NCBI RefSeq assembly: GCF_018881855.1
Contig: NZ_JACVPN010000004.1
Coordinates: forward strand, 79,423-143,422
Source of the DNA: Polynucleobacter sp. MWH-Berg-3C6
GTDB lineage: Bacteria; Pseudomonadota; Gammaproteobacteria; Burkholderiales; Burkholderiaceae
Length of the DNA: 64,000 nt
Direction: 5' to 3'
Shown here: positions 11,078 through 20,200 of the stretch, piece after piece
Numbering within the stretch: position 1 is the stretch's first letter
How the letters are laid out: each line of letters opens with the position of its first letter
Made by a program: the position numbers and the translations under genes
Notes under the pieces: generated by a model
The model's database searches: none
What the model saw: the letters and a program-made list of their open reading frames with translations, nothing else
Told to the model about the DNA's origin: nothing

Positions 11078-11734
11078 ATGAGCTTAGGCTTAATCGGCCG
11101 CAAGGTCGGCATGACCCGTCTATTTACGGACGAAGGGGATTCTATCCCTGTAACCGTAATTGACGTGAGTGACAACAGAGTCGCTCAAATCAAGACCCAG
11201 GCAACTGATGGCTATGACGCTATCCAGTTGGCACATGGCACACGTAGAGCTACACGCGTTACCAAGGCAATGGCTGGTCACTTCGCTAAAGCAGGAGTGA
11301 TGGCTGGTAACGGTCTCAACGAATTCCAATTGGACGCAGCAAAAATCGCAGAAATGACACCAGGACAAGTAATTCCTGCTGAAGCTGCATTTACTGCTGG
11401 TCAAAAAGTGGATGTGCAAGGCGTATCTATCGGTAAGGGTTACGCAGGTACCATCAAGCGTTATCACTTCGCTTCTGGTCGCGCATCCCACGGTAACTCT
11501 AGATCACACAACGTACCAGGTTCTATTGGTATGGCGCAAGATCCAGGTCGTGTTTTCCCAGGTAAGCGCATGACAGGCCACCTTGGTGACGTTACACGTA
11601 CCGTACAAAATTTAGTCATCGCACGCATTGATGCAGAACGTAATCTCATCATGGTTAAAGGCGCTATTCCAGGCGCCCCAGGCGGTAAAGTTATTGTTAC
11701 TCCAGCGGTGAAAACACCGTTGAAGAAGAAATAA
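11078..11734 (+). CDS. rplC: 50S ribosomal protein L3
   Basis: L3, 218 residues, is an early-assembling 50S protein whose long extension reaches the peptidyl transferase centre. The N-terminus [15 protein letters not shown] and the [20 protein letters not shown] segment identify it. It carries the conserved Gln methylated in some bacteria. The ATG at 11078 is chosen over the one at 11072 because GGAG at 11067-11070 gives a 7-base spacing to it and only one base to the other. First gene after the internal promoter at 10904. Confidence 0.97.
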   Translation: MSLGLIGRKVGMTRLFTDEGDSIPVTVIDVSDNRVAQIKTQATDGYDAIQLAHGTRRATRVTKAMAGHFAKAGVMAGNGLNEFQLDAAKIAEMTPGQVIPAEAAFTAGQKVDVQGVSIGKGYAGTIKRYHFASGRASHGNSRSHNVPGSIGMAQDPGRVFPGKRMTGHLGDVTRTVQNLVIARIDAERNLIMVKGAIPGAPGGKVIVTPAVKTPLKKK

Positions 11735-11745
11735 GGAGAGCGAAT

Positions 11746-12366
11746 ATGGAACTTAAGCTTCTCCAAGACAACGGTACTTTAGGTGCAGGCGTACAAGCTT
11801 CACCAGAAGTATTCGAGCGCGAATATAACGAAGCATTGGTACACCAAGTTGTAGTGGCTTACCAAGCAAATGCACGTAGCGGTAACCGTGCACAAAAAGA
11901 CCGTGAGCAAGTTAAGCACACAACCAAAAAACCTTGGCGTCAAAAAGGTACTGGTCGTGCACGTGCTGGTATGAGCTCTTCCCCGCTGTGGCGTGGAGGT
12001 GGTCGTATATTCCCAAATTCTCCAGAAGAGAATTTCAGCCAAAAAGTAAACAAGAAAATGTACCGCGCTGGTATGAGATCAATTTTGTCTCAGTTGGCTC
12101 GCGAAGGTCGTTTGAATGTAGTTGATCAATTTAATCTTGATGCTCCAAAGACTAAAGTTTTAGCTGACAAAGTTAAAGCAATGGGCTTGGATTCAGTCTT
12201 GATCATTGTTGATCAGGTTAGCGAGAATTTGTACTTGGCATCACGTAACTTGCACAAAGTTGCCGTGGTTGAGCCACAGCACGCTGATCCATTAGCTTTG
12301 GTTCAATACAAAAAGGTATTGGTAAGCAAAGCAGCGATCGCAAAAATTGAGGAGTTGCTGAAATGA
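11746..12366 (+). CDS. rplD: 50S ribosomal protein L4
   Basis: L4, 206 residues, has a globular domain on the 50S surface and a long loop lining the peptide exit tunnel. The loop signature [19 protein letters not shown] is intact, with the lysine- and arginine-rich tip where macrolide resistance changes map. In E. coli L4 also represses its own operon by attenuation and translational control. It starts 11 bases after rplC with GGAG, and overlaps rplW by four bases, indicating coupling. Confidence 0.98.
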   Translation: MELKLLQDNGTLGAGVQASPEVFEREYNEALVHQVVVAYQANARSGNRAQKDREQVKHTTKKPWRQKGTGRARAGMSSSPLWRGGGRIFPNSPEENFSQKVNKKMYRAGMRSILSQLAREGRLNVVDQFNLDAPKTKVLADKVKAMGLDSVLIIVDQVSENLYLASRNLHKVAVVEPQHADPLALVQYKKVLVSKAAIAKIEELLK

Positions 12367-12677
12367 GCCAAGTCCGTAAAAACGATCACAACCTAATGAA
12401 GGTTCTGCTTGGACCGGTGATCTCTGAAAAAGCCACTATGGTTGCAGAGAAAAACGAACAAGTAGTTTTCCAAGTAGCTCGCGACGCAAACAAGAGCGAT
12501 GTAAAACAAGCAGTTGAATTGCTCTTCAAAGTGCAAGTTGACTCAGTTCAAATCGTAAATCAAAAGGGTAAGCCTAAGCGCTATGGCCGTTTTGAAGGTC
12601 GTCGTGACCACACTAAGAAGGCCTATGTGAATTTGAAGCCAGGTCAAGAAATTAACTTTGAAGCGGAGGCGAATTAA
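12363..12677 (+). CDS. rplW: 50S ribosomal protein L23
   Basis: L23, 104 residues, lies at the tunnel exit and is the docking site for trigger factor and SRP. The segment [18 protein letters not shown] and the C-terminal [12 protein letters not shown] loop fit the family. The ATG overlaps the rplD stop (ATGA), so translation is probably coupled. Two bases separate it from rplB. Confidence 0.97.
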   Translation: MSQVRKNDHNLMKVLLGPVISEKATMVAEKNEQVVFQVARDANKSDVKQAVELLFKVQVDSVQIVNQKGKPKRYGRFEGRRDHTKKAYVNLKPGQEINFEAEAN

Positions 12678-12679
12678 TC

Positions 12680-13510
12680 ATGCCTTTGATGAAGACAAAA
12701 CCGACCTCACCAGGTCGTCGCTCAATGGTCAAGGTGGTAAATCCTGACCTGCATAAAGGTAAGCCTTTTGCAGCGTTGGTAGAGCCACAATTCCAAAAAG
12801 CGGGTCGTAACAATAATGGTCACATCACTACCCGTCATAAAGGTGGTGGTCATAAGCATCACTATCGTGTTGTTGATTTCAAACGCAACGACAAAGATGG
12901 CATTCCAGCAAAAGTTGAACGCTTGGAATACGATCCGAACCGCAGTGCAAATATTGCATTGATCGTGTTTGCAGATGGTGAGCGTCGCTACATTCCTGCT
13001 GCTAAAGGCATGACTGTTGGCCAAGCAATCATGAATGGTTCAGAAGCGCCAATCAAATCTGGAAACAACTTGCCGATTCGCAATATTCCAGTTGGTAGCA
13101 CTATTCACTGCGTTGAAATTCTCCCAGGCAAAGGTGCTCAAGTAGCGCGCTCTGCTGGCGGCTCAGCAGTATTGTTAGCTCGTGAAGGCGTATACGCTCA
13201 AGTGCGTTTGCGCTCTGGTGAAGTTCGCCGTGTTCTGATTGAGTGCCGCGCCACTATTGGTGAAGTTGGTAACGAAGAGCACAGCTTGCGTCAAATTGGT
13301 AAAGCAGGTGCAAATCGCTGGCGTGGTATTCGCCCAACCGTTCGCGGTGTGGCAATGAACCCAGTAGATCACCCACACGGTGGTGGTGAAGGTAGAACTG
13401 GTGAAGGCCGTGTACCTGTATCTCCATGGGGCACTCCAACCAAAGGTTATCGCACACGTCGCAATAAGCGCACAACTTCGATGATCGTTCAACGTCGTCA
13501 AAAACGTTAA
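12680..13510 (+). CDS. rplB: 50S ribosomal protein L2
   Basis: L2, 276 residues, binds 23S rRNA domain IV, is needed for subunit association and supports peptidyl transfer. The RNA-binding segment [17 protein letters not shown] and the C-terminal [19 protein letters not shown], which carries the conserved histidine next to the catalytic centre, are both present. Normal length, no anomalies. It lies between rplW (2-base gap) and rpsS (19-base gap). Confidence 0.98.
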   Translation: MPLMKTKPTSPGRRSMVKVVNPDLHKGKPFAALVEPQFQKAGRNNNGHITTRHKGGGHKHHYRVVDFKRNDKDGIPAKVERLEYDPNRSANIALIVFADGERRYIPAAKGMTVGQAIMNGSEAPIKSGNNLPIRNIPVGSTIHCVEILPGKGAQVARSAGGSAVLLAREGVYAQVRLRSGEVRRVLIECRATIGEVGNEEHSLRQIGKAGANRWRGIRPTVRGVAMNPVDHPHGGGEGRTGEGRVPVSPWGTPTKGYRTRRNKRTTSMIVQRRQKR

Positions 13511-13529
13511 GCGATAAGGATAAATAGAT

Positions 13530-13808
13530 ATGACACGTTCAGCTAAAAAAGGCCCATTCTGCGACGCCAGCTTAGTAAAAAAAGTTGAAGTTGCACAAGC
13601 CAACAAGGACAAAAAGCCGATCAAAACTTGGTCACGCCGTTCAACAATTCTTCCAGACTTTATTGGTCTGACAATTGCTGTACACAACGGTCGTCAACAC
13701 GTTCCGGTTTATGTATCAGAAAACATGGTGGGTCATAAGTTAGGCGAATTTGCCTTGACCCGTACTTTCAAAGGTCACGCTGCTGACAAGAAAGTTGTGA
13801 AGAAGTAA
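13530..13808 (+). CDS. rpsS: 30S ribosomal protein S19
   Basis: S19, 92 residues, pairs with S13 in the head of the 30S subunit and forms the A-site finger bridge. It shows [18 protein letters not shown] at the N-terminus and [16 protein letters not shown] near the C-terminus. AAGGATAA upstream is the ribosome binding site. It lies 10 bases before the chosen rplV start. Confidence 0.98.
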   Translation: MTRSAKKGPFCDASLVKKVEVAQANKDKKPIKTWSRRSTILPDFIGLTIAVHNGRQHVPVYVSENMVGHKLGEFALTRTFKGHAADKKVVKK

Positions 13809-13818
13809 GGGGATGATG

Positions 13819-14148
13819 ATGGAAGTTAAAGCTATTCACCGCAGCGCCCGCATTTCAGCGCAAAAGACACGTTTGGTCGCTGACCAAATTCGTGGTTTGC
13901 CGATTGCTCGCGCATTAAACATTTTGAATTTCAGCCCCAAAAAAGCTGCCTTCATTGTGAAAAAAGTAGTTGAGTCAGCGATTGCAAATGCTGAACACAA
14001 TAAAGGTGCCGACATTGATGAGCTCAAGGTATCAGCGGTAATCGTTGATAAAGCAACATCCTTGAAGCGCTTCACTGCACGCGCTAAGGGTCGTGGCAAT
14101 CAAATCGAAAAACAAACTTGTCACATTAGCGTGACCTTGAGTAACTAA
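13819..14148 (+). CDS. rplV: 50S ribosomal protein L22
   Basis: L22, 109 residues, binds all 23S rRNA domains and its beta-hairpin lines the exit tunnel. The N-terminus [19 protein letters not shown] and the hairpin [19 protein letters not shown] are typical. Three consecutive ATG codons occur at 13813, 13816 and 13819; the third is chosen because AAGGGG at 13807-13812 is then correctly spaced and the product matches the family N-terminus. The choice alters only two residues. Confidence 0.95.
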   Translation: MEVKAIHRSARISAQKTRLVADQIRGLPIARALNILNFSPKKAAFIVKKVVESAIANAEHNKGADIDELKVSAVIVDKATSLKRFTARAKGRGNQIEKQTCHISVTLSN

Positions 14149-14156
14149 GGAAAGAT

Positions 14157-14984
14157 ATGGGCCAAAAGATAAACCCCACCGGATTCCGACTCGCGGTAAC
14201 GAAGAATTGGACATCACGTTGGTATGCAAACAATACTGACTTCGCAAAGATGCTGAAAGAGGACGTAGATGTCCGCAGCTATTTGAAGAAGAAGTTGAAG
14301 AATGCATCTGTTAGCAAAGTTGTGATCGAGCGTCCTGCTAAGAACGCACGCATCACTATCTATAGCTCACGTCCAGGCGTTGTAATCGGTAAAAAAGGCG
14401 AAGATATTGAAGTTCTCCGTCGCGAATTACAAAAGCGTATGGGTGTTCCAGTTCACGTGAACATTGAAGAAATTCGTAAGCCAGAAGTTGACGCGCAATT
14501 GATTGCTGACTCTATTACTCAGCAGCTCGAAAAACGCATCATGTTCCGTCGTGCTATGAAGCGTGCAATGCAAAGCGCAATGCGTCTTGGCGCACAAGGC
14601 ATCAAGATCATGTCTTCTGGTCGTTTGAACGGTGCAGAAATTGCTCGTCGCGAATGGTACCGCGAAGGTCGTGTTCCACTTCATACATTGAAGGCTGATA
14701 TTGATTACGCAACATCAGAAGCTGAAACAACATACGGCATCATCGGTGTAAAAGTTTGGGTATACAAAGGCGACACATTGGGTCGTGGTGCAGAAGCTCA
14801 AGTAGCTGCTCCATCTGCTGAACCAGCTGCCGAAGAAAAGAAAACTCGTCGTGCTCCAAGTAAAACAGCTGCTCGTAAACTAGCCGCTGGCACTGACAAG
14901 CCATTAGTTGCTGCTAAACCAGCAGTAAAGCGTGTGCGTAAGGTTGAAGCACCTGCCGCAGATACGCAGAAGTCAGGAGAGTAA
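14157..14984 (+). CDS. rpsC: 30S ribosomal protein S3 with extended C-terminus
   Basis: S3, 275 residues, lines the mRNA entry channel and contributes to helicase activity. The KH domain contains [14 protein letters not shown], and the [19 protein letters not shown] signature is intact. The E. coli protein is 233 residues; here a tail of about 55 residues rich in Ala, Lys, Arg and Pro follows the conserved core from about residue 220. Such basic tails are common in Burkholderiales S3 and probably lie disordered on the ribosome surface. It lies two bases before rplP. Confidence 0.97.
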   Translation: MGQKINPTGFRLAVTKNWTSRWYANNTDFAKMLKEDVDVRSYLKKKLKNASVSKVVIERPAKNARITIYSSRPGVVIGKKGEDIEVLRRELQKRMGVPVHVNIEEIRKPEVDAQLIADSITQQLEKRIMFRRAMKRAMQSAMRLGAQGIKIMSSGRLNGAEIARREWYREGRVPLHTLKADIDYATSEAETTYGIIGVKVWVYKGDTLGRGAEAQVAAPSAEPAAEEKKTRRAPSKTAARKLAAGTDKPLVAAKPAVKRVRKVEAPAADTQKSGE

Positions 14985-14986
14985 GC

Positions 14987-15400
14987 ATGCTACAACCAAA
15001 GCGTCGTAAGTATCGTAAGGAACAAAAAGGCCGTAACACTGGCGTGGCAACACGCGGTAGTTCTGTAGCCTTTGGTGACTTTGGATTGAAGGCCGTTGGC
15101 CGTGGCCGTCTGACTGCTCGTCAAATCGAGTCAGCACGTCGCGCAATGACCCGTCACATTAAACGTGGTGGTCGTATCTGGATTCGTATTTTCCCAGATA
15201 AGCCAATTTCACAAAAACCTGCTGAAGTACGTATGGGTAACGGTAAAGGTAACCCAGAGTACTACGTAGCTGAAATTCAACCAGGCAAAGTGCTTTACGA
15301 GATGGATGGTGTGGATGAGACTTTGGCGCGAGAAGCTTTCAAGCTTGCTGCCGCTAAGTTGCCTTTACAGACCACTTTCGTGATTCGCCACTTAGGTTGA
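14987..15400 (+). CDS. rplP: 50S ribosomal protein L16
   Basis: L16, 137 residues, organises the A-site tRNA region of the 50S subunit and is among the last proteins assembled. It begins [19 protein letters not shown] and contains the conserved [19 protein letters not shown] and the [19 protein letters not shown] motif. It follows rpsC by two bases, with GGAG inside the rpsC end, which suggests translational coupling. Confidence 0.98.
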   Translation: MLQPKRRKYRKEQKGRNTGVATRGSSVAFGDFGLKAVGRGRLTARQIESARRAMTRHIKRGGRIWIRIFPDKPISQKPAEVRMGNGKGNPEYYVAEIQPGKVLYEMDGVDETLAREAFKLAAAKLPLQTTFVIRHLG

Positions 15401-15414
15401 TCGGGATAGAGATT

Positions 15415-15609
15415 ATGAAAAATAAAGAATTAGCAGCTAAAGATCTGACTGGCTTGAATGCAGAATTGACAGAGCTCTTAAAGACCAACTTTAAGCTCCG
15501 TATGCAAAAAGGCACTCAGCAACTAACTAATACCAGCCAATTGGGTAAAACTAAGCGCGACATCGCTCGTGTGAAGACTTTTATTACCCAAAAAACTGCA
15601 CAGAAATAA
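15415..15609 (+). CDS. rpmC: 50S ribosomal protein L29
   Basis: L29, 64 residues, is a two-helix protein at the tunnel exit that contacts trigger factor and SRP together with L23. The segments [18 protein letters not shown] and [15 protein letters not shown] are typical. The ATG at 15415 is chosen because an in-frame ATG at 15397 overlaps the rplP stop, adds an unconserved MIGIEI and lacks support. The gap to rpsQ is 12 bases. Confidence 0.96.
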   Translation: MKNKELAAKDLTGLNAELTELLKTNFKLRMQKGTQQLTNTSQLGKTKRDIARVKTFITQKTAQK

Positions 15610-15621
15610 GGAAAAAGGGAT

Positions 15622-15891
15622 ATGACAGAATTATCTAAACCCTTGCGCCGCACCCTTGTGGGCCGCGTTGTTAGCGACAAAATGCAAAAAACTGTGACGG
15701 TGTTAGTTGAGCGTCAAGTTAAGCATCCAGTGATTGGTAAGTACGTTGGCCAGTCCAAAAAGTACCACGCTCATGACGAAGCAGGCACATACAAGATGGG
15801 TGATACCGTTGAAATTGCTGAATCTAAGCCAATTTCACGCACTAAATCTTGGGTTGTGACCCGTTTGGTAGAGGCTTCAAAGGGTATTTAA
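15622..15891 (+). CDS. rpsQ: 30S ribosomal protein S17
   Basis: S17, 89 residues, is an OB-fold primary binding protein of the 16S 5' domain. It carries [20 protein letters not shown] and the loop [20 protein letters not shown], both family hallmarks. AAGGAAAAAGGG precedes the ATG. It is the last gene of the S10 group: a hairpin, a promoter and a structured leader follow in the 184-base gap before rplN. Confidence 0.98.
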   Translation: MTELSKPLRRTLVGRVVSDKMQKTVTVLVERQVKHPVIGKYVGQSKKYHAHDEAGTYKMGDTVEIAESKPISRTKSWVVTRLVEASKGI

Positions 15892-15901
15892 GGTATTTTT
15901 A

Positions 15902-15951
15902 AGGGATTTTGGCGAAGATTCTTCCCAAATCCCTGTTTTACGTAGTAGAAT
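15902..15951 (+). promoter_or_regulatory. Hairpin and overlapping promoter before rplN
   Basis: AGGGATTTTGG (15902-15912) pairs with CCCAAATCCCT (15924-15934) with one mismatch and is followed by GTTTTA, a possible weak terminator for the S10 group. Embedded in its 3' arm is a -35-like TTCCCA (15922-15927), 18 bases before TAGAAT (15946-15951). Together they form a terminator-promoter overlap between the S10 and spc groups. Both parts are consensus-based predictions. Confidence 0.55.
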
Positions 15952-15956
15952 AGAAG

Positions 15957-16024
15957 GCTTCTCTGGTTTTATTGGAGAAGCAGTGTTTTTCATTAATTCC
16001 GGGTTTTAGCTTTCGTTAAAGCCC
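15957..16024 (+). promoter_or_regulatory. Structured leader of the rplN (spc) unit
   Basis: GCTTCTC (15957-15963) pairs perfectly with GAGAAGC (15975-15981). GGGTTTTAGC (16001-16010) pairs with GTTAAAGCCC (16015-16024) as a ten-base-pair RNA stem with two G-U wobbles and a UUUC tetraloop. The second stem ends 51 bases before rplN. In E. coli, spc control is by S8 at rplE rather than here, so any regulator is unknown. Confidence 0.5.
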
Positions 16025-16075
16025 ATAGACGGAACCAAGACTGTTTGCCTTTGGCCAATAAGTTGGGGATTAGAA

Positions 16076-16444
16076 ATGATACAAACCGAAAGTAGATTGC
16101 AGGTCGCCGATAACACAGGCGCCAGTGAAGTTTTGTGCATCAAGGTATTGGGCGGCTCTAAGCGTCGTTACGCCAGTATCGGTGATGTCATCAAAGTGAC
16201 TGTAAAGTCCGCAGCTCCACGTGGCCGTGTAAAAAAAGGTGATATTTATAACGCTGTTGTAGTGAGAACAGCTAAGGGTGTTCGCCGTCCAGACGGTTCA
16301 TTGATTAAGTTCGATGCAAACGCTGCGGTATTGCTCAACGCTAAGTTAGAGCCAATTGGCACACGTATCTTTGGACCAGTTACACGCGAATTGCGTACTG
16401 AAAAGTTCATGAAGATCGTTTCTCTCGCCCCCGAAGTTATTTAA
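16076..16444 (+). CDS. rplN: 50S ribosomal protein L14
   Basis: L14, 122 residues, forms intersubunit bridge B8 and is the docking site for the silencing factor RsfS. The sequence begins [16 protein letters not shown] and contains [20 protein letters not shown]. It heads the spc group with its own predicted promoter at 15922 and a structured leader. GGGGATTAGA upstream is the ribosome binding region. Confidence 0.98.
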   Translation: MIQTESRLQVADNTGASEVLCIKVLGGSKRRYASIGDVIKVTVKSAAPRGRVKKGDIYNAVVVRTAKGVRRPDGSLIKFDANAAVLLNAKLEPIGTRIFGPVTRELRTEKFMKIVSLAPEVI

Positions 16445-16453
16445 GAGGCTGAT

Positions 16454-16762
16454 ATGAAAAAGATTCGTAAAGGTGATTCCGTAGTTCTGTTGACTGGCCG
16501 TGATAAAGGCAAGCAAGGAACTGTTACAGCCGTTCTCGATGAGAAGTTAGTCATCGAAGGCGTGAATATTTATAAAAAGAGCGTTAAGCCAAACCCAGCT
16601 GCTGGTGTAACCGGCGGCATGATTGACAAGACTATGCCTGTTCACATTTCTAATGTGGCTTTGGTTGACGGTAACGGCAAACCATCACGTGTTGGTATCA
16701 AACTCGTTGACGGTAAAAAACAGCGTTTCCTCAAAACCACTGGCGCAACATTAAGCGCATAA
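16454..16762 (+). CDS. rplX: 50S ribosomal protein L24
   Basis: L24, 102 residues, starts 50S assembly by binding the 5' end of 23S rRNA. The KOW motif is visible as [19 protein letters not shown] near the N-terminus, followed by [13 protein letters not shown]. It lies nine bases after rplN and 16 before rplE, and is consistent with translation from the polycistronic spc mRNA. Confidence 0.98.
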   Translation: MKKIRKGDSVVLLTGRDKGKQGTVTAVLDEKLVIEGVNIYKKSVKPNPAAGVTGGMIDKTMPVHISNVALVDGNGKPSRVGIKLVDGKKQRFLKTTGATLSA

Positions 16763-16778
16763 GGGGCACGGAGAAATT

Positions 16779-17321
16779 ATGAGCACACGTTTTCAAGAAC
16801 ACTATCAACAAAAAGTTGTTGCTGATTTGATTACCAAGTTTGGTTACAAGTCTGTAATGGAAGTTCCACGTATCACCAAAGTAACCCTCAATATGGGTTT
16901 AGGCGATGCAGTGAACGACAAGAAGATTATCGAAAATGCAGTTGGTGATTTAACTAAAGTTGCAGGCCAAAAGCCAGTTGTAACTAAGGCTAAAAAAGCG
17001 ATTGCTGGTTTCAAAATTCGTCAAGGCTACCCAATCGGTGCCATGGTGACATTGCGCGGTCAGCGCATGTACGAATTCTTGGATCGTTTCGTTACTGTTG
17101 CATTGCCACGCGTACGTGACTTCCGCGGCATCTCCGGTAAGGCATTTGACGGCCGTGGTAACTACAACATCGGCGTTAAAGAACAGATCATTTTCCCTGA
17201 AATTGAATACGACAAGATTGATGCCCTCCGTGGTCTCAATATCAGTATTACGACGACTGCTAAAACCGACGAAGAAGCAAAAGCTTTGTTGGCAGCATTC
17301 AAATTCCCTTTCCGCAATTAA
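16779..17321 (+). CDS. rplE: 50S ribosomal protein L5
   Basis: L5, 180 residues, binds 5S rRNA and contacts the P-site tRNA elbow and S13. The signatures [18 protein letters not shown] and [18 protein letters not shown] are present, and the C-terminal [18 protein letters not shown] is typical. GGCACGGAG precedes the ATG. In E. coli the start region of this gene is the S8 repressor target; the equivalent stem was not resolved by eye here. Confidence 0.98.
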   Translation: MSTRFQEHYQQKVVADLITKFGYKSVMEVPRITKVTLNMGLGDAVNDKKIIENAVGDLTKVAGQKPVVTKAKKAIAGFKIRQGYPIGAMVTLRGQRMYEFLDRFVTVALPRVRDFRGISGKAFDGRGNYNIGVKEQIIFPEIEYDKIDALRGLNISITTTAKTDEEAKALLAAFKFPFRN

Positions 17322-17330
17322 GAGGCTAAC

Positions 17331-17636
17331 GTGGCAAAACTATCCCTGATTGAGCGCGAGAATAAGCGCGCAAAAACTGTAGAGAAGTACGCTGCCAAGC
17401 GTGCTGAACTCAAAGCGATCATCGCTGATCAATCCCGCAGCGATGAAGAGCGCTATGAAGCTCGCTTGAAGCTACAGGCACTTCCACGTAACGCAAGCCC
17501 GATTCGTCAAAGAAATCGTTGTTCATTAACCGGTCGCCCACGTGGCACATTCCGTAAGTTCGGTTTGGCTCGTAGCAAGATTCGTGAAATCGCCTTCCGT
17601 GGCGAAATCCCCGGTTTAACCAAGGCCAGCTGGTAA
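17331..17636 (+). CDS. rpsN: 30S ribosomal protein S14
   Basis: S14, 101 residues, binds the 16S 3' domain with S3 and S10. This is the long, zinc-free form: the C-terminal block [20 protein letters not shown] keeps one cysteine instead of the four of the zinc form. Translation starts at GTG (17331), nine bases after rplE, because [14 protein letters not shown] begins the conserved N-terminus. Confidence 0.97.
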   Translation: MAKLSLIERENKRAKTVEKYAAKRAELKAIIADQSRSDEERYEARLKLQALPRNASPIRQRNRCSLTGRPRGTFRKFGLARSKIREIAFRGEIPGLTKASW

Positions 17637-17660
17637 GCGGCGAAAGAATTAGGAGAACTC

Positions 17661-18056
17661 ATGAGTATCAGCGATCCAATCGCCGACATGTTGACCCGGA
17701 TCCGCAATGCGCAAGCAGTGCAGAAACCGCTAGTCACAATGCCGTCGTCAAAAGTTAAAGTAGCTATTGCAAAAGTTTTGCAAGATGAAGGCTATATCGA
17801 AAGTTTCGAAATCAAAGGTGAGGCTGCTAAGCCAGTACTTCACATTGATCTCAAATACTATGCAGGCCGTCCTGTTATCGAGCGTATCGACCGTGTATCC
17901 ACACCAAGTCTGCGTATCTATAAAGGCCGCCATGACATTCCAGAAGTAATGAATGGCTTGGGCATTGCAATTATTTCAACCCCTCAAGGCGTAATGACAG
18001 ACCGTAAAGCACGTGCAACAGGCGTGGGCGGCGAAGTTATTTGCTACGTAGCTTAA
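17661..18056 (+). CDS. rpsH: 30S ribosomal protein S8
   Basis: S8, 131 residues, binds the central domain of 16S rRNA and in E. coli represses the spc operon. It begins [18 protein letters not shown] and ends with the conserved [20 protein letters not shown] block. AGGAGA upstream gives a strong ribosome binding site. It lies 24 bases after rpsN and 10 before rplF. Confidence 0.98.
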   Translation: MSISDPIADMLTRIRNAQAVQKPLVTMPSSKVKVAIAKVLQDEGYIESFEIKGEAAKPVLHIDLKYYAGRPVIERIDRVSTPSLRIYKGRHDIPEVMNGLGIAIISTPQGVMTDRKARATGVGGEVICYVA

Positions 18057-18066
18057 GGAGCGAAAT

Positions 18067-18600
18067 ATGTCCCGCGTAGGTAAATCACCAATTACAGTTC
18101 CTAAGGGAGCTGAAATCAGCATCAACGGTGCAAACATTACTGTTAAAGGCCCATTGGGTACTTTGACGCATAACTTGCATCCTTCTGTTGGTTTGAAACA
18201 AGCAGATGGCGTATTGACAGTTGTTTTAAATAACGACTCACCAGAAGCTGGTGCCCAGTCAGGTACTGCCCGCGCTTTGGTAAACAACATGGTTGTTGGC
18301 GTTACTTCTGGCTTTGAGCGCAAGCTCAGCTTGGTAGGCGTTGGTTATCGTGCTCAAGCCCAAGGCGAAACATTGAAGTTGCAGTTGGGTTTCTCACACG
18401 ACATTATTTACAACCTGCCAAAGGGTGTAAAAGCTGAGACTCCATCTCAAACTGAAATCATTATCAAGGGTTCCAACAAGCAGCAAGTTGGCCAGGTCGC
18501 AGCTGAAGTTCGCGCATATCGTTCACCAGAGCCATACAAAGGCAAGGGTGTTCGCTACGTGGATGAGGTTGTGCACCTGAAAGAAACTAAGAAGAAGTAA
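18067..18600 (+). CDS. rplF: 50S ribosomal protein L6
   Basis: L6, 177 residues, lies near the sarcin-ricin loop and the EF-G binding site. It begins [17 protein letters not shown], and the C-terminal repeat ends with [16 protein letters not shown], the family signature. AAGGAGCG precedes the ATG. Length and gene order are standard. Confidence 0.98.
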   Translation: MSRVGKSPITVPKGAEISINGANITVKGPLGTLTHNLHPSVGLKQADGVLTVVLNNDSPEAGAQSGTARALVNNMVVGVTSGFERKLSLVGVGYRAQAQGETLKLQLGFSHDIIYNLPKGVKAETPSQTEIIIKGSNKQQVGQVAAEVRAYRSPEPYKGKGVRYVDEVVHLKETKKK

Positions 18601-18613
18601 GCGAGATTAGAAA

Positions 18614-18967
18614 ATGAATAAAGACGAATCCAGACAAAGACGTGCTCGGCAGACTCGTATTCGCATTGCCGAAGCATTGGCAAATCGCTTAACAGTTATC
18701 CGTAGCAATTCACATATTTCTGCACAGGTATATAGCCCATGCGGAACCAAAGTTGTAGCAGCTGCTTCAACAATGGAAAAAGATTTGCGCCAAGCGATCA
18801 AAAACGGCGGCAACGCTGACGCTGCAAAACAAATCGGCAAGTTAGTTGCTGAGCGTGCTGTTAAGGCAGGCATTGTTGATGTTGCTTTTGATCGTTCCGG
18901 TCATCGTTACCACGGCCGTATTAAGGCCTTAGCTGAAGCTGCGCGTGAAGCCGGCCTGAAGTTCTAA
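18614..18967 (+). CDS. rplR: 50S ribosomal protein L18
   Basis: L18, 117 residues, carries 5S rRNA into the large subunit with L5. The N-terminus is strongly basic ([15 protein letters not shown]), and the core shows VYRS-type and [20 protein letters not shown] segments typical of the family. It lies between rplF (13-base gap) and rpsE (18-base gap). Confidence 0.97.
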   Translation: MNKDESRQRRARQTRIRIAEALANRLTVIRSNSHISAQVYSPCGTKVVAAASTMEKDLRQAIKNGGNADAAKQIGKLVAERAVKAGIVDVAFDRSGHRYHGRIKALAEAAREAGLKF

Positions 18968-18985
18968 TAGGGTTTAGGAAAAAAC

Positions 18986-19504
18986 ATGGCAAAAATGCAA
19001 ACTAAGATGCAAAACGAAGAGCGTGATGATGGTCTTCGCGAGAAGATGATCGCTGTTAATCGTGTAACTAAAGTGGTTAAGGGTGGTCGTATTCTCGGCT
19101 TCGCTGCACTCACTGTAGTTGGCGATGGCGATGGCCGCATCGGCATGGGTAAAGGCAAATCAAAAGAAGTTCCAGTTGCTGTTCAAAAAGCAATGGACGA
19201 AGCTCGTCGCAAGATGATCAAGGTTTCCTTGCGCAAAGGTACTTTGCAGCACACCGTTACTGGTCAGCATGGCGCATCACGCGTTTTGATCTCTCCAGCT
19301 AAAGACGGTACTGGAATTATTGCTGGCGGCCCAATGCGCGCCATTTTCGACGTAATGGGTGTAACTAACGTTGTTGCTAAGTCACTTGGTTCTACAAACC
19401 CATACAACTTGGTTCGTGCAACGATTGATGGTTTGAGCAAGATGAGTACTCCTGCTGAGATTGCTGCTAAACGCGGTAAGTCAGTTGAAGAGATTCTCGG
19501 CTAA
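18986..19504 (+). CDS. rpsE: 30S ribosomal protein S5
   Basis: S5, 172 residues, lines the mRNA entry channel and affects decoding fidelity. The double-stranded RNA binding domain holds [20 protein letters not shown], including the loop where spectinomycin-resistance changes map, and it is wild type. The C-terminal domain contains [31 protein letters not shown] upstream is the ribosome binding region. Confidence 0.98.
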   Translation: MAKMQTKMQNEERDDGLREKMIAVNRVTKVVKGGRILGFAALTVVGDGDGRIGMGKGKSKEVPVAVQKAMDEARRKMIKVSLRKGTLQHTVTGQHGASRVLISPAKDGTGIIAGGPMRAIFDVMGVTNVVAKSLGSTNPYNLVRATIDGLSKMSTPAEIAAKRGKSVEEILG

Positions 19505-19528
19505 GACCAAAAGATTAGGAATCTATAA

Positions 19529-19717
19529 ATGACAACATCTAACACTAAAGTCAAACTGCAATTAGTACGCAGCTTGATCGGCACACGCGAAAGCCATCGT
19601 GCAACTGTACGTGGCTTAGGCCTTGGTCGTATCAATTCAGTTTCTGAATTGGAAGACACTCCAGCTGTTCGCGGCATGATTAATAAAGTTTCTTATCTAG
19701 TTAAAGTTGTTGGCTAA
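19529..19717 (+). CDS. rpmD: 50S ribosomal protein L30
   Basis: L30, 62 residues, is a small single-domain 50S protein. The core [20 protein letters not shown] and the C-terminal [15 protein letters not shown] match the family. It lies between rpsE and rplO with 24-base gaps on each side and carries TTAGGAA upstream. Confidence 0.97.
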   Translation: MTTSNTKVKLQLVRSLIGTRESHRATVRGLGLGRINSVSELEDTPAVRGMINKVSYLVKVVG

Positions 19718-19741
19718 CTAGCAAGTAAATAGGCGAAGAAT

Positions 19742-20182
19742 ATGCAACTCAATACACTCAAGCCCGCAGAGGGCTCCAAGAAAAACCGTCGTCGCGTAGG
19801 TCGCGGCATTGGTTCTGGTCTTGGTAAAACTGCTGGCCGTGGTCACAAAGGTCAAAAATCCCGTTCCGGTGGTTTCCACAAAGTTGGATTCGAAGGTGGT
19901 CAGATGCCTATGTACCGTCGTTTGCCAAAACGCGGTTTCGTATCTTTGACACGTCGTCACGTTGGCCAAATTACTTTGAATGACTTAGCAAAAATCAACT
20001 TGCCAGAAGTGGACTTGTTGGTATTGAAAGCTCATGGCTTTGCTGGTGAGCAAATCAATGCAGTGAAAGTTATTAAAACTGGTGAACTCAAGATTGCTGT
20101 AACCCTCAAGGGCATTACAGCTACTGCCGGCGCTAAAGCAGCTATCGAAGCAGCTGGCGGCAAATTAGTTGAAGCAGCTTAA
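19742..20182 (+). CDS. rplO: 50S ribosomal protein L15
   Basis: L15, 146 residues, is a late-assembly organiser of the large subunit. The glycine- and arginine-rich N-terminal arm, including [19 protein letters not shown], threads through the rRNA. The globular domain contains [15 protein letters not shown]. It is 18 bases before secY, in the usual order. Confidence 0.98.
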   Translation: MQLNTLKPAEGSKKNRRRVGRGIGSGLGKTAGRGHKGQKSRSGGFHKVGFEGGQMPMYRRLPKRGFVSLTRRHVGQITLNDLAKINLPEVDLLVLKAHGFAGEQINAVKVIKTGELKIAVTLKGITATAGAKAAIEAAGGKLVEAA

Positions 20183-20200
20183 TAGGTCTTTTCAGTAAAT

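Noticed and set aside
13175..13687. Antisense open frame of 170 codons over rplB and rpsS
   Set aside because: It is a shadow of two highly conserved ribosomal protein genes, rich in Thr, Ala and Cys by mirror-frame effect.
14820..14980. Low-complexity end of rpsC as a possible frameshift
   Set aside because: The frame is open and the Ala/Lys/Pro tail is like those of other Burkholderiales S3 proteins.
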